DNA of 64,000 nt. It comes from Paenarthrobacter sp. PH39-S1 (lineage in GTDB: Bacteria; Actinomycetota; Actinomycetes; Actinomycetales; Micrococcaceae). Location of the stretch: positions 124,001 through 188,000 of the forward strand of contig NZ_JASISR010000003.1 of the NCBI RefSeq assembly GCF_030063245.1, in the 5' to 3' direction. Below the pieces are notes generated by a model. It saw nothing but the letters and a program-made list of their open reading frames with translations. It searched no databases and was not told the DNA's origin. The stretch's first letter is position 1; each line of letters begins with the position of its first letter. This document shows positions 17,496-26,691 of the stretch, piece by piece. Made by a program: the position numbers and the translations under genes.

Positions 17496-18308
17496 ATGCC
17501 CGACGTGAACTTAGTGACAGCCGAGGACCTCCCGGCCAGTTCGGACCACGAGGGCGAAGCCGCTTTTTTTGACGTCGATAACACCTTGATGAAGGGCGCC
17601 AGCCTCTTCCACGTTGCCCGCAAGATGTACCAAAAGAAGGCCTTCACTCTTCGCGACGCCGCAGGATTCGCCTGGAAGCAGGCAAAGTTTGTGTTGCGCG
17701 GGGAGACGATGGAAGATGTCCATTCCGTCCGTGACACCGCCCTGGTCCTCGCCGCCGGAATTCCCGTCGAGACTATCCAAACCATGGGTGAGGAGGTCTT
17801 CGACGAGATGATCGAGTCGAAGATCTGGCCCGGGACACTGGCACTGACCCAGCAGCACCTGCGCAGCGGCCGCCAGGTCTGGCTGCTGACCGCCACGCCG
17901 ATCGAGGTTGCCGGCGTGATCGCCTCCAGATTGGGCCTCAGCGGGGCGCTGGGCACCGTGTGCGAGATCGAGGACGGCCATTACACCGGACGGCTTGTCG
18001 GGGATATCCTGCACGGCCCGGCCAAAGCCGCGGCGGCGCGTGAACTGGCCGCGCGTGAGCACCTGGCGTTAGCACGCTGCTGGGCCTACAGCGACTCCTA
18101 CAACGACATCCCGCTGCTGAGCGCCGTGGGGAATCCGGTGGCCATCAACCCGGATGCCCGGCTGCGCCGCCATGCCCGGGACAATAACTGGCCGGTTTAT
18201 GATTTTCGGTCCGGCCGCCGTGCAGCAACGTGGGGGCTGCGGGCCGCCACCGGGGCAGGCATCATTTATGGCAGCTGGAAAGGGTTTGGCCGCATCCGCC
18301 GCCGCTGA
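17496..18308 (+). CDS. HAD-IB family hydrolase (SerB-like)
   Basis: A 270-residue phosphatase of HAD subfamily IB. Motif I is FFDVDNTLMKGAS (residues 24-36, DxD nucleophile), motif II the Thr in LLTATP, motif III the Lys in the GPAKAAAARELAA region, and motif IV YSDSYNDIPLL near residue 205. The family includes phosphoserine phosphatase, but this branch has Asn after the second Asp and an extra N-terminal stretch, so the substrate may differ. In this genus it sits between a glutaredoxin gene and the bS22 gene. Confidence 0.9.
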   Translation: MPDVNLVTAEDLPASSDHEGEAAFFDVDNTLMKGASLFHVARKMYQKKAFTLRDAAGFAWKQAKFVLRGETMEDVHSVRDTALVLAAGIPVETIQTMGEEVFDEMIESKIWPGTLALTQQHLRSGRQVWLLTATPIEVAGVIASRLGLSGALGTVCEIEDGHYTGRLVGDILHGPAKAAAARELAAREHLALARCWAYSDSYNDIPLLSAVGNPVAINPDARLRRHARDNNWPVYDFRSGRRAATWGLRAATGAGIIYGSWKGFGRIRRR

Positions 18309-18366
18309 CCTCCCCTCCACCGCCCAGCGGTACCGCCTTGGACGCCGTGGTAGCGGCCCAAAACAA

Positions 18367-18396
18367 ATGCCCGCCACCACAACGGTGACGGGCATT
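18367..18396. terminator. Bidirectional hairpin between the HAD hydrolase and bS22 genes
   Basis: AATGCCCGCCACC pairs with GGTGACGGGCATT around a 5-base loop with a single mismatch. It lies between two convergent genes and can end transcription from both sides. Confidence 0.7.
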
Positions 18397-18414
18397 CCAC
18401 GCTTCGGGAAGTTT

Positions 18415-18513
18415 CTACTTCTTGTTGCGGCGCTGGTGACGGGTCTTGCGAAGCAGCTTGCGATGCTTCTTCTTCGCCATACGCTTGCGACGCTTCTTAA
18501 TAACTGAACCCAC
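18415..18513 (-). CDS. Small ribosomal protein bS22 (AURKAIP1/COX24 domain)
   Basis: A 32-residue, extremely basic protein: MGSVIKKRRKRMAKKKHR at the start and TRHQRRNKK at the end. This matches the AURKAIP1/COX24-domain peptide seen as bS22 in the small ribosomal subunit of mycobacteria. It begins with GTG at 18511-18513 and stops at TAG 18415-18417. It is easily missed because of its size. The neighbouring HTH gene accompanies it in Mycobacterium as well (Rv0500A/Rv0500B arrangement). Confidence 0.93.
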   Translation of the reverse strand: MGSVIKKRRKRMAKKKHRKLLRKTRHQRRNKK

Positions 18514-18631
18514 GAAAGTCCTCACAAACTGTTGAACGACAACTTCCTTGCGGGCAGTTGTCAACGAATAGGCCGACCGATCACAAGGTATCGGTCAAAG
18601 CCGGAAATGGATCCTTAACAGGGTACCGCCT

Positions 18632-18868
18632 CTAAGCGGTATCCGCCGAACCGGACCCACCGGCATCGCCGCGGCCCTCCACAATGGACGACTGGACATA
18701 ACCGGCCACCGCGGACTCCGGAACCCGGTACGAGCGTCCGAAACGCACGGCCGGGAGCTCCCCCGAATGCACCAGACGGTATACGGTCATCTTGGAAACC
18801 CGCATCACGTCGGCCACTTCCGACACGGTCAGAAACTTTACGTCGGAGAAGTTCTGCCCCTGCGCCAT
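18632..18868 (-). CDS. Excisionase-family helix-turn-helix protein (Rv0500A-like)
   Basis: A 78-residue DNA-binding protein made almost wholly of one MerR/Xis-type winged helix: FLTVSEVADVMRVSKMTVYRLVHSGELPAVRFGRSYRVPESAVAGYV. It lacks a ligand domain. ATG 18868 is chosen because GAAGGA lies nine bases upstream; ATG 18892 would add eight residues. The gene is next to bS22 in many actinobacteria, so it may be a housekeeping regulator rather than a phage excisionase. Its targets are unknown. Confidence 0.88.
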   Translation of the reverse strand: MAQGQNFSDVKFLTVSEVADVMRVSKMTVYRLVHSGELPAVRFGRSYRVPESAVAGYVQSSIVEGRGDAGGSGSADTA

Positions 18869-18985
18869 GATGCCCCGCATTCCTTCGCTCACGTCTGTTT
18901 CCGACGGCGTGGCAGGATGCTGGGTGCATCGTTCAACCGTATCCAGCTACTCTAGGGGTAGAAGCGGCCATTGGGAAAGTTCCTA

Positions 18986-19016
18986 AGGCATTAATACTAC
19001 TCCAGGCATTAATACT
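18986..19016. repeat. Direct repeat AGGCATTAATACT x2
   Basis: Two perfect 13-base copies at 18986-18998 and 19004-19016, 18 bases apart. They are AT-rich against the background and lie upstream of the HTH gene and at the very end of aroG, whose stop overlaps the second copy by one base. Possible operator for the HTH protein. Confidence 0.7.
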
Positions 19017-20284
19017 CAGTGCCCGCCCTGCGTCACGTTGTTGGCCCGGCGCGTGCGTGCGCTGCCCGCCAGACGGTCCAGCACGGCGGCCGTAACATCC
19101 CATTCCATGCAGGCGTCGGTCACGCTCTGTCCGTAGGTCAACGACGCGGTTGACGCGGTCCCGGCGGCGACCGCGGCGACATCCAAAGTTTGTGCCCCGC
19201 CGACCAGGAAACTTTCCAGCATGACGCCGGCAACGGCGTCGGCAACGGCGTCGGCCGATTTCCCGCCGGCTTCCAGCTGTGCGCCGATTTCCAGTGCGAC
19301 CTCGGCCTGGCGGTGATGGTTCTTGCCGCTGTTCGCATGGCTGGCATCGACAATCAGCCGGGGGTTCAGGCCGGCAGCCGCAAGTCGTGTGGACGCCGCG
19401 GTGACCTCCTGCACCCCGTAGTTCGGCCCCTGGTGGCCGCCGCGAAGGATCATGTGGGTATCGGGATTGCCCGCGGTGGAGACAAGCGCTGCGTGGCCCG
19501 CCGCGTCGATTCCCAGGAAGGACTGCGGCACGCAGGAAGTGGCGCACGCGTCGAGCGCCACCTGCAGGCCGCCGTCGGTCCCGTTCTTGAAGCCGACCGG
19601 CATGGAGAGGCCGGAGACCAGCTGCCGGTGGATCTGGCTTTCCGTGGTGCGGGCGCCGACGGCACCCCAGGAGATGAGATCGGCGGTGTACTGCGGACTA
19701 ATCGGTTCCAGGAATTCGGTCCCCACCGGCATACCCAGCCGTCCCACCTGGAGCAGGAAATCACGCGCCTGCCGCAGTCCGGACGGGACGTCGTGGCGGC
19801 CGTCCAGCCCGGGATCGTTGATCAGGCCCTTCCAGCCGACGGTGGTGCGCGGCTTCTCGAAGTAGGCCCGCATGACGATCAGCAGATTCTCCTTGTGCCG
19901 CTCGGCCGCGCTGACCAGTCGGCGAGCGTACTCCAGTCCGGCACGGGTGTCGTGGATGGAACACGGACCCACGATCACCAGCAGCCGATCATCAACGCCG
20001 TCCATGATGGCGCGCACCTGATCCCGCCCGCGCTCGACGACGGCGCTCAGCTGCGCGTTCACCGGGAGCTCGGTGGTCAGTTGGGCAGGGGACGGCAAGG
20101 GGGTGAATTGGCTGACCCGCAGGTTCGAGGTGGGCCGTGGGGCCGCAGTGTAGGCGCTGGAGCCCCCACCGGCGCCTGCCGCGCCGGTGGCCGCACCGGA
20201 TGCCGCGCCAGTGGCCGTGTTGGCGGCTGCCGCGTGGCTGGCGGGGCCGGCACATACGCCGGTGGATGTCGCGTCGATGGTCAT
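19016..20284 (-). CDS. aroG: 3-deoxy-7-phosphoheptulonate synthase, class I
   Basis: DAHP synthase joins phosphoenolpyruvate and erythrose 4-phosphate in the first step of the shikimate pathway. The 422-residue protein is of the AroF/G/H class: LLVIVGPCSIHDTRAGLEYA near residue 104, FLEPISPQYTADLISWGAVGART, ILRGGHQGPNYG and the metal-site segment DASHANSGKNHHRQ. The first 55 residues are an Ala/Gly/Thr-rich low-complexity extension before LRVSQFTPLPSP. Upstream lies a short peptide gene with Trp, Tyr and Phe codons and two hairpins, so expression is probably controlled by ribosome-mediated attenuation. Confidence 0.95.
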   Translation of the reverse strand: MTIDATSTGVCAGPASHAAAANTATGAASGAATGAAGAGGGSSAYTAAPRPTSNLRVSQFTPLPSPAQLTTELPVNAQLSAVVERGRDQVRAIMDGVDDRLLVIVGPCSIHDTRAGLEYARRLVSAAERHKENLLIVMRAYFEKPRTTVGWKGLINDPGLDGRHDVPSGLRQARDFLLQVGRLGMPVGTEFLEPISPQYTADLISWGAVGARTTESQIHRQLVSGLSMPVGFKNGTDGGLQVALDACATSCVPQSFLGIDAAGHAALVSTAGNPDTHMILRGGHQGPNYGVQEVTAASTRLAAAGLNPRLIVDASHANSGKNHHRQAEVALEIGAQLEAGGKSADAVADAVAGVMLESFLVGGAQTLDVAAVAAGTASTASLTYGQSVTDACMEWDVTAAVLDRLAGSARTRRANNVTQGGH

Positions 20285-20343
20285 GGGAGGTCCTGTTCCT
20301 TGGCTGGAAGCGGGCCCTGAACAGAACCCGCCGGAATTGGCGA

Positions 20344-20426
20344 AGGACAGGGAATAATCCCTGTCCTGTTGGCTCTGAAGAAGGTCGGATGCGTGTCAGT
20401 CAGACGCGGGCCCCTCCAGAGCCAAC
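20344..20426 (-). promoter_or_regulatory. Putative attenuator of aroG (two adjacent perfect hairpins)
   Basis: Read on the minus strand, GTTGGCTCTG (20426-20417), inside the leader peptide gene, pairs perfectly with CAGAGCCAAC (20377-20368). Directly after it AGGACAGGGA (20367-20358 in minus order AGGACAGGGA) pairs perfectly with TCCCTGTCCT (to 20344) around a 4-base loop. The second hairpin ends 60 bases before the aroG start. It lacks a T-run, so it may stop transcription weakly, act with Rho, or control translation. The order leader codons, first arm, second arm, final hairpin matches classical attenuators. Confidence 0.65.
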
Positions 20427-20455
20427 GGAAAATTCGCATACCAACGGTTTGTCAT
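20396..20455 (-). CDS. Aromatic amino acid leader peptide
   Basis: A 19-codon frame, ATG 20455 to TGA 20396, reading MTNRWYANFPLALEGPASD. It holds one codon each for Trp (5), Tyr (6) and Phe (9), then codons 10-13 form the first arm of the hairpin described above. Shortage of charged aromatic tRNA would stall the ribosome just before this arm. GGTGGGG lies just upstream of the ATG, but the likely -10 box is so close that the transcript may be leaderless. Confidence 0.7.
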   Translation of the reverse strand: MTNRWYANFPLALEGPASD

Positions 20456-20461
20456 GGCCCC

Positions 20462-20491
20462 ACCATAGCCAGGTTTCTAACCGGTCAGCAA
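20462..20491 (-). promoter_or_regulatory. Possible promoter for the aroG leader
   Basis: On the minus strand TTGCTG (20491-20486) and TATGGT (20467-20462) are 18 bases apart. TATGGT ends seven bases before the leader ATG, so transcription could begin at or next to that ATG. The boxes are only partial matches to the sigma-A consensus. Confidence 0.4.
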
Positions 20492-21481
20492 CTCCGCGAC
20501 GAATTCCAGCTGCTTGATCCAGTGGTACTCCTGTCCACCCTCGTGGTTATTGAAGCGGTAGATCTCCAGTTCCTTGCGCGTTGCCGCCTCGGATCCGTAG
20601 GCGTTGTAGGAGGCAAACACCGTCGATGGGGGGCAGATATCGTCCATCAGCGCCACCGAAAACAACGCTCTCGCGGTCGCCGCGCGGCCCAGGTGTACGC
20701 CGTCGAAATAATTCAACACCTGCAGAACCTGCTCATAGCGGTCCCGGTGCCGATTGAGGAAGCCGGCAATCTCCTGGTATGGTCCGCGCGGAGCAATATC
20801 AATGGCCCGCGGGAAGTCCTGCAGGAACGGCACATCGGGCAGGGCCCCGATGACGCCGTCGAGCCGGCCGGCTGCCAGCCCGGCGACGGCTAGGGTGATG
20901 CCGCCGCCCTGGCTGACGCCGGCGAGCACCACGCGGGACGCATCCACCTCCGGGTGCGCCTGCGCCGCCTGCACGGCTCGGAACGCGTCGACGTACAGCC
21001 GCCGGTAGTAGTAGCTTTCCTTGCTGCGGATCCCCCGCGTCATCAGCCCGGCGTAGGCCACTTCTCCGGCGGACGGGTGCGGATCGGCCGTCTCACCGGA
21101 GATCCCGCCATAGCCCTGTCCCCGGGTGTCCATGATGAAGTGCGCGTAGCCGGCCTGTGCCCATCTGGTGTCCTGGTTGACCAGGCCTCGTCCGCCTGAG
21201 TAGCCGGCATAGTGCACGACGACGGGAAGCCGGGCTTCCGGGGCACGGTGCGCGGGCAGGTGGAGCCAGCCCTTGATGGGTGCGCCGTCGGCGCCGGAAA
21301 ACGACACGTCAAGGGTATCGATGACCGTCAGGTGGTTGTCCACGGGGGTGAACCGGGCATTCAACGGGAAGGCGCGGACCGCGGCGATTGTCGCATCCCA
21401 GAATCCGTCGATGTCCGCCGGCCTGCTGGCCGCCGAGGTGTAGTCCCGCAGCTGTTCCAGCGGATAGTCAGAGAGCGGCAT
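20477..21481 (-). CDS. Acetylxylan esterase / cephalosporin C deacetylase family protein
   Basis: A 334-residue alpha/beta hydrolase of carbohydrate esterase family 7 type, which removes acetyl groups from sugars such as xylo-oligosaccharides. Start MPLSDYPLEQLRDYT and DGFWDATIAAV fit the family. The nucleophile is in GVSQGGGITLAVAG (near residue 175), the Asp in LMDDICPPSTVFASYNAYG and the His in NNHEGGQEYHW. No signal peptide is seen, so it acts inside the cell on imported sugars. ATG 21481 is preferred to the upstream start at 21526. Its 3' end may carry the aroG promoter. Confidence 0.9.
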   Translation of the reverse strand: MPLSDYPLEQLRDYTSAASRPADIDGFWDATIAAVRAFPLNARFTPVDNHLTVIDTLDVSFSGADGAPIKGWLHLPAHRAPEARLPVVVHYAGYSGGRGLVNQDTRWAQAGYAHFIMDTRGQGYGGISGETADPHPSAGEVAYAGLMTRGIRSKESYYYRRLYVDAFRAVQAAQAHPEVDASRVVLAGVSQGGGITLAVAGLAAGRLDGVIGALPDVPFLQDFPRAIDIAPRGPYQEIAGFLNRHRDRYEQVLQVLNYFDGVHLGRAATARALFSVALMDDICPPSTVFASYNAYGSEAATRKELEIYRFNNHEGGQEYHWIKQLEFVAELLTG

Positions 21482-21624
21482 GGGTGGCTTTCCTGTTGGC
21501 GGCCGGCAGGTTGATCGAATGTGCACTTCGCGCCCACGTCCGGGCGAAACATGGGCGCAAGGTGGGACCTGGATGCGGGGTCCGGGAGGGTCCGAGGCGG
21601 TTGGAGCCGGGAGGGGCCGAGCGG

Positions 21625-22974
<1,350 letters not shown>

Positions 22975-23147
22975 CTATACAAATCATGTGGCTGCTACTA
23001 GCCGTGCCTCTGCGCGAACGGCGGATTAATTCATTTCCATGGTTCCAGCCAGGAGGTCCTACATGCGAATCGCGGTCACTGTGTGAGACGGATTCCGGCA
23101 GCGGCCGCGGTGGAAATCACGTCACATAATCCCTTGCCCGGCCGGAC

Positions 23148-23798
23148 TCAGTCTTTGCGCCGGCCGAATTTGGGCAGATTCGCCAACAGATCGGCGGCCT
23201 TGTAGGCCGCCCGCCCCACCGTCCGTCCGAGCTGCTGGGGCCTTGTTCCGTCCGTACCCAGCACGGTGTCGGATCCGAGGACGACCGGCAGCGTCACTGC
23301 CGCCGGCAGCGCCGGCGCCTGGTCCGGGGTCCTTTCCCGGCCGCGGTCCGGTGCCCTCTCGGGCTCCCGGTCAGGCGCCAGCTCAGGCTCTCCGCGCCAA
23401 CGCGGCTCCCGCACCGGGACGCGGTGCTGTGCTGAAGTCTGCTGGCCTGCCGGCGTAAGGGCTTCCGTCCGCAGTCCGTCGGAGGCCGACCGGGTACCGT
23501 CGACGGCCATGGGGACGGCCGGTTCGTTCGCACCCGCGCCGCCGTCGAACTCCGCCAACCAGCTGCGCACCAGACGCAGCGGGTCAGGGGTGAGCGCGTA
23601 AAAACGCTTCTGCCCTTCAGCCCGCATGGTGACCAGGGAGGCTTCGCGCAGCACGCGCAGGTGCTTGGAAACGGTAGGCTGGCTCGCGCCGAGCTCCTCA
23701 ACCAGCTGCCCGACAGCCTTATCCCCCGCTTTCAACGAAGCCAGAATGTCACGCCGGGTCGCCTCCGCGATAACCGCAAAAACATCGTCATTCACCAT
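23148..23798 (-). CDS. ArsR family transcriptional regulator with long C-terminal tail
   Basis: A 216-residue protein whose first 85 residues are an ArsR-type winged helix: FAVIAEATRRDILASLKAGDKAVGQLVEELGASQPTVSKHLRVLREASLV. No metal-binding CxC motif is seen, so it belongs to the non-metal branch. The remaining 130 residues are rich in Arg, Glu and Pro with near-repeats (REPRWRGEPELAPDREPERAPDR), then end in a conserved-looking piece, LGRTVGRAAYKAADLLANLPKFGRRKD. In this family such proteins are often twice this function-free length; the target is unknown. Confidence 0.85.
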   Translation of the reverse strand: MVNDDVFAVIAEATRRDILASLKAGDKAVGQLVEELGASQPTVSKHLRVLREASLVTMRAEGQKRFYALTPDPLRLVRSWLAEFDGGAGANEPAVPMAVDGTRSASDGLRTEALTPAGQQTSAQHRVPVREPRWRGEPELAPDREPERAPDRGRERTPDQAPALPAAVTLPVVLGSDTVLGTDGTRPQQLGRTVGRAAYKAADLLANLPKFGRRKD

Positions 23799-23870
23799 GC
23801 CACCACCCTAGCGATATATGCGCCCGAGGGCATCCGTCCTTCCCCGGCGTTGGCAGGCTATTGGCACGCA

Positions 23871-23921
23871 GCCGTTCAGTCGAACCAGCCGTTCAGTCGA
23901 ACCAGCCGTTCAGTCGAACCA
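23871..23921. repeat. Three perfect 17-base tandem copies at the 3' end of acuC
   Basis: The unit GCCGTTCAGTCGAACCA occurs at 23871-23887, 23888-23904 and 23905-23921 without change. On the minus strand each copy contains TGG TTC GAC TGA, the last three codons and stop of acuC, so the end of the gene has been triplicated. Confidence 0.9.
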
Positions 23922-25121
23922 CGGGTCCAGACCGTACAGCGGGAAGATTTCCTTGCGGGTTGCCATCACGGTGCGGTCCACCGCGTCGTTGGGGTTGTAC
24001 CCCACCTCCCACGAGCGCCACCAGAGATCGACGCCGTCGCCCATTAGTTCCGGGGCTGCCCGGCCGTATCTCTCCAGCACATAATCCCGCCAGGGCTGCG
24101 GGACCACGGTCCTCAGCGGCAGCGGGACCCCGCTTGAAATGGCGATCAGGTGGCTCCAGACCCGCGGCACCACGCTGGTGACGTTGTAACCGCCGCCGCC
24201 GGTGGCAATCCAACGATCCCCGCAGAGTCTGGCCGCGAGCCGCGCAATGCCGAGCGCAGCCTCACGCTGGGCGTCCACGCTGGTGTTCAGATGCGTCAGC
24301 GGATCGTCCTTGTGCGAATCGCAGCCGTGCTGGCTGACGATGATCTCCGGTTTGAAGGCCTCCACGAGCTGAGGCAAGACGGCGTGGAAGGCGCGCAGCC
24401 AGCCTGCGTCACCGGTCTGCGGGGGAAGGGCCACATTCACGGCGGTTCCCGGAGCGTCCGGACCACCAATGTCATTGGCGAATCCAGTGCCCGGAAACAA
24501 GGTCAGACCGCTTTCATGCAGCGAGATGGTCAGAACCCGCGGATCGTTCCAGAAAATACTCTGGGTTCCGTCACCGTGATGGGCGTCGATGTCCAAATAG
24601 GCCACCCGCCGGACGCCGCCGTCGAGCAGGCGTTGGACGGCGAGCGCCGCGTCGTTGTAGATACAGAAGCCGCTGGCCTTGTCCCGGCTGGCGTGGTGCA
24701 TACCGCCGCTAAAATTGACCGCGTGCACGGTATTCCCGGACAGCACGGCTTCAGCAGCAGCCCAAGAACCGCCTGCCAGCCGCGCGCTGGCCTCATGGAT
24801 GCCCGCGAAGGCCGGATCGTCCTCGGTGCCCAGACCGCGGGCTTCGTCGGGGTGGTCCGGATTGAGGCTGACGCGGCGCACGGCGGCAATGTAGTCGCGG
24901 CTGTGCACGGTGCCCAGCTGCGCGTCCGTGGCCACCGCTGGTTCCAGCAGCTCCAGCCCGGGCCGGTGAAAGAGGCCCAGCGCATCGGCAAGGCGGGCGG
25001 TCAGCTCCAGCCGGGCCGGCGCCATCGGGTGATCGGCGCCAAAGTTGTAGGCCATCATGGCCTCGCTCCAGACTATGCTGGTCGGGACGGCCGTTGGCCC
25101 GGTGCTCGCGATCGATGACAT
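23910..25121 (-). CDS. acuC: Acetoin utilization protein AcuC (class I histone deacetylase fold)
   Basis: A 403-residue zinc-dependent deacetylase. In Bacillus AcuC removes acetyl groups from acetyl-CoA synthetase and so activates it; an acs gene lies 34 kb away in this window. Matching parts are MMAYNFGADHPMAPARLELT at the N-terminus, NFSGGMHHASRDKASGFCIYNDAALA and YLDIDAHHGDGTQSIFW with the His and Asp of the active site, and GGGGYNV near the C-terminus. It ends in DPWFD within the first copy of a 17-base tandem repeat. Confidence 0.93.
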   Translation of the reverse strand: MSSIASTGPTAVPTSIVWSEAMMAYNFGADHPMAPARLELTARLADALGLFHRPGLELLEPAVATDAQLGTVHSRDYIAAVRRVSLNPDHPDEARGLGTEDDPAFAGIHEASARLAGGSWAAAEAVLSGNTVHAVNFSGGMHHASRDKASGFCIYNDAALAVQRLLDGGVRRVAYLDIDAHHGDGTQSIFWNDPRVLTISLHESGLTLFPGTGFANDIGGPDAPGTAVNVALPPQTGDAGWLRAFHAVLPQLVEAFKPEIIVSQHGCDSHKDDPLTHLNTSVDAQREAALGIARLAARLCGDRWIATGGGGYNVTSVVPRVWSHLIAISSGVPLPLRTVVPQPWRDYVLERYGRAAPELMGDGVDLWWRSWEVGYNPNDAVDRTVMATRKEIFPLYGLDPWFD

Positions 25122-25284
25122 CTCTCACAGGCTACCCAATTGGGACGCCGCGCGCTTCCCGCAGCTCCCGTGCATCCCGCGGAATCCGCGCCGGAAAGGT
25201 GGTTAACTACTCAACAGAGCAATTACGCCGGTTCGCCGCGCGTGCCGCGGCACCGAACAGGATGGCAGGAGGGACAGGACACGC

Positions 25285-26691
25285 ATGACCAAGAGTCAAA
25301 ATGTCAGGCACCGACCTAAGACCTCCGCCCGCTTCGGCTTCACCGCTGTCCGCGACTTCGTGGACAGGGTGGCCAACAGCTCACCGGCGCGGCTGGCACT
25401 GATTGTCTTCGCCTTGGTCATTCTGCTGTTCACCGGCCTGCTGTCCTTGCCCGTCTCCGCGGCGGACGGCAAGGTCACACCCTTCCACGATGCACTCTTC
25501 ACGGCGGTTTCAGCCGTCTGCGTCACAGGTCTCACCACCGTGTCCACGGCACTGCACTGGACCTTCTTCGGCCAGCTGGTGATCCTGATCGGCATTTTCG
25601 TCGGAGGCCTGGGGATTTTGACCTTGGCCTCACTGATGGCGCTCATGGTCAGCAAGCGACTCGGTGTGCGCGGCAAGTTGATCGCCCAAGAGGCCATGAA
25701 CGCCGGCCGGCTCGGCGAGGTCGGTACGCTGCTGCGGATCGTCATCACCACGTCCGTGTGCATCGAAATCGCGCTGGCCCTGATGCTCGTGCCGCGGTTC
25801 ATGATCCTGGGCGAGAGTTTCCCACAGGCAATCTGGCATGCCGTGTTCTACTCCATTTCCTCCTTCAACAACGCTGGATTCACCCCGCAATCGGACGGCG
25901 TGGTCCCCTATGAAAACGACCTCTGGGTGCTGACACCACTGATGCTGGGCGGCTTTATCGGCAGTCTCGGCTTCCCGGTGCTGATGGTTCTGCTGAGCTC
26001 GGGGTTCCGGATCAGGCGCTGGAACCTGCATACCAAACTCACCATCCAGGTTTCCCTGATTCTGCTGGTCTCAGGTGCCTTTCTCTGGGGGTTCATGGAA
26101 TGGTCCAACCCGGCCACCATCGGCTCCATGGGCGTGGGTGACAAGGTCACGCACGCGCTCTTCGCCTCCGTGATGAGCAGGTCGCTGGGATTCAATCTGG
26201 TGGACATGAACCAAATGAACTCCTCCACCATGCTGCTCACCGATGCGCTGATGTTCGCCGGCGGTGGCTCTGCCTCAACGGCAGGCGGCATCAAGGTCAC
26301 CACGCTGGCAGTGATGTTCCTGGCCATCATGGCCGAGGCGCGCGGCGACAATGATGTCAAGATCTACGGTCGCACCATCCCACAGGGTATCCTGCGGGTG
26401 GCGATCTCGGTGATCATGATGGGTGCCACGCTGGTCATGGTGGCCACCGGAGCACTGCTGGCCATCAGCGGTCAGAGCCTGGACCGGGTGCTCTTTGAGG
26501 CCATCTCCGCCTTTGCCACGGTAGGACTGAGCACCGGGCTGAGCTCTCAGCTTCCCCCGGCTGGGGTTTATGTCCTGTCGGTTCTCATGTTCGCCGGCCG
26601 CATCGGCAGCATCACGCTTGCCGCGGCGCTTGCTCTGCGCCAGCGCCGTCAGCTGTTCCACTATCCGGAAGAAAGGCCGATCATTGGCTGA
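25285..26691 (+). CDS. trkH: TrkH family potassium uptake protein
   Basis: The membrane channel subunit of a Trk/Ktr-type potassium uptake system, 468 residues with about ten hydrophobic helices. Selectivity filter segments are recognisable: FTAVSAVCVTGLTTVST near residue 73, SSFNNAGFTPQSDG near 192, and FAGGGSASTAGGIKVTTLAV near 325. The last eight bases overlap the start of trkA. A Trk partner binding NAD(H) or ATP gates this channel. Confidence 0.95.
   Translation: MTKSQNVRHRPKTSARFGFTAVRDFVDRVANSSPARLALIVFALVILLFTGLLSLPVSAADGKVTPFHDALFTAVSAVCVTGLTTVSTALHWTFFGQLVILIGIFVGGLGILTLASLMALMVSKRLGVRGKLIAQEAMNAGRLGEVGTLLRIVITTSVCIEIALALMLVPRFMILGESFPQAIWHAVFYSISSFNNAGFTPQSDGVVPYENDLWVLTPLMLGGFIGSLGFPVLMVLLSSGFRIRRWNLHTKLTIQVSLILLVSGAFLWGFMEWSNPATIGSMGVGDKVTHALFASVMSRSLGFNLVDMNQMNSSTMLLTDALMFAGGGSASTAGGIKVTTLAVMFLAIMAEARGDNDVKIYGRTIPQGILRVAISVIMMGATLVMVATGALLAISGQSLDRVLFEAISAFATVGLSTGLSSQLPPAGVYVLSVLMFAGRIGSITLAAALALRQRRQLFHYPEERPIIG

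Noticed and set aside
23051-23085. Strong AGGAGG followed by ATG and a seven-codon frame (MRIAVTV) on the plus strand
   Set aside because: It looks like the first codons of a lost gene, but seven codons cannot be assigned and nothing continues after the stop. It could also be chance.
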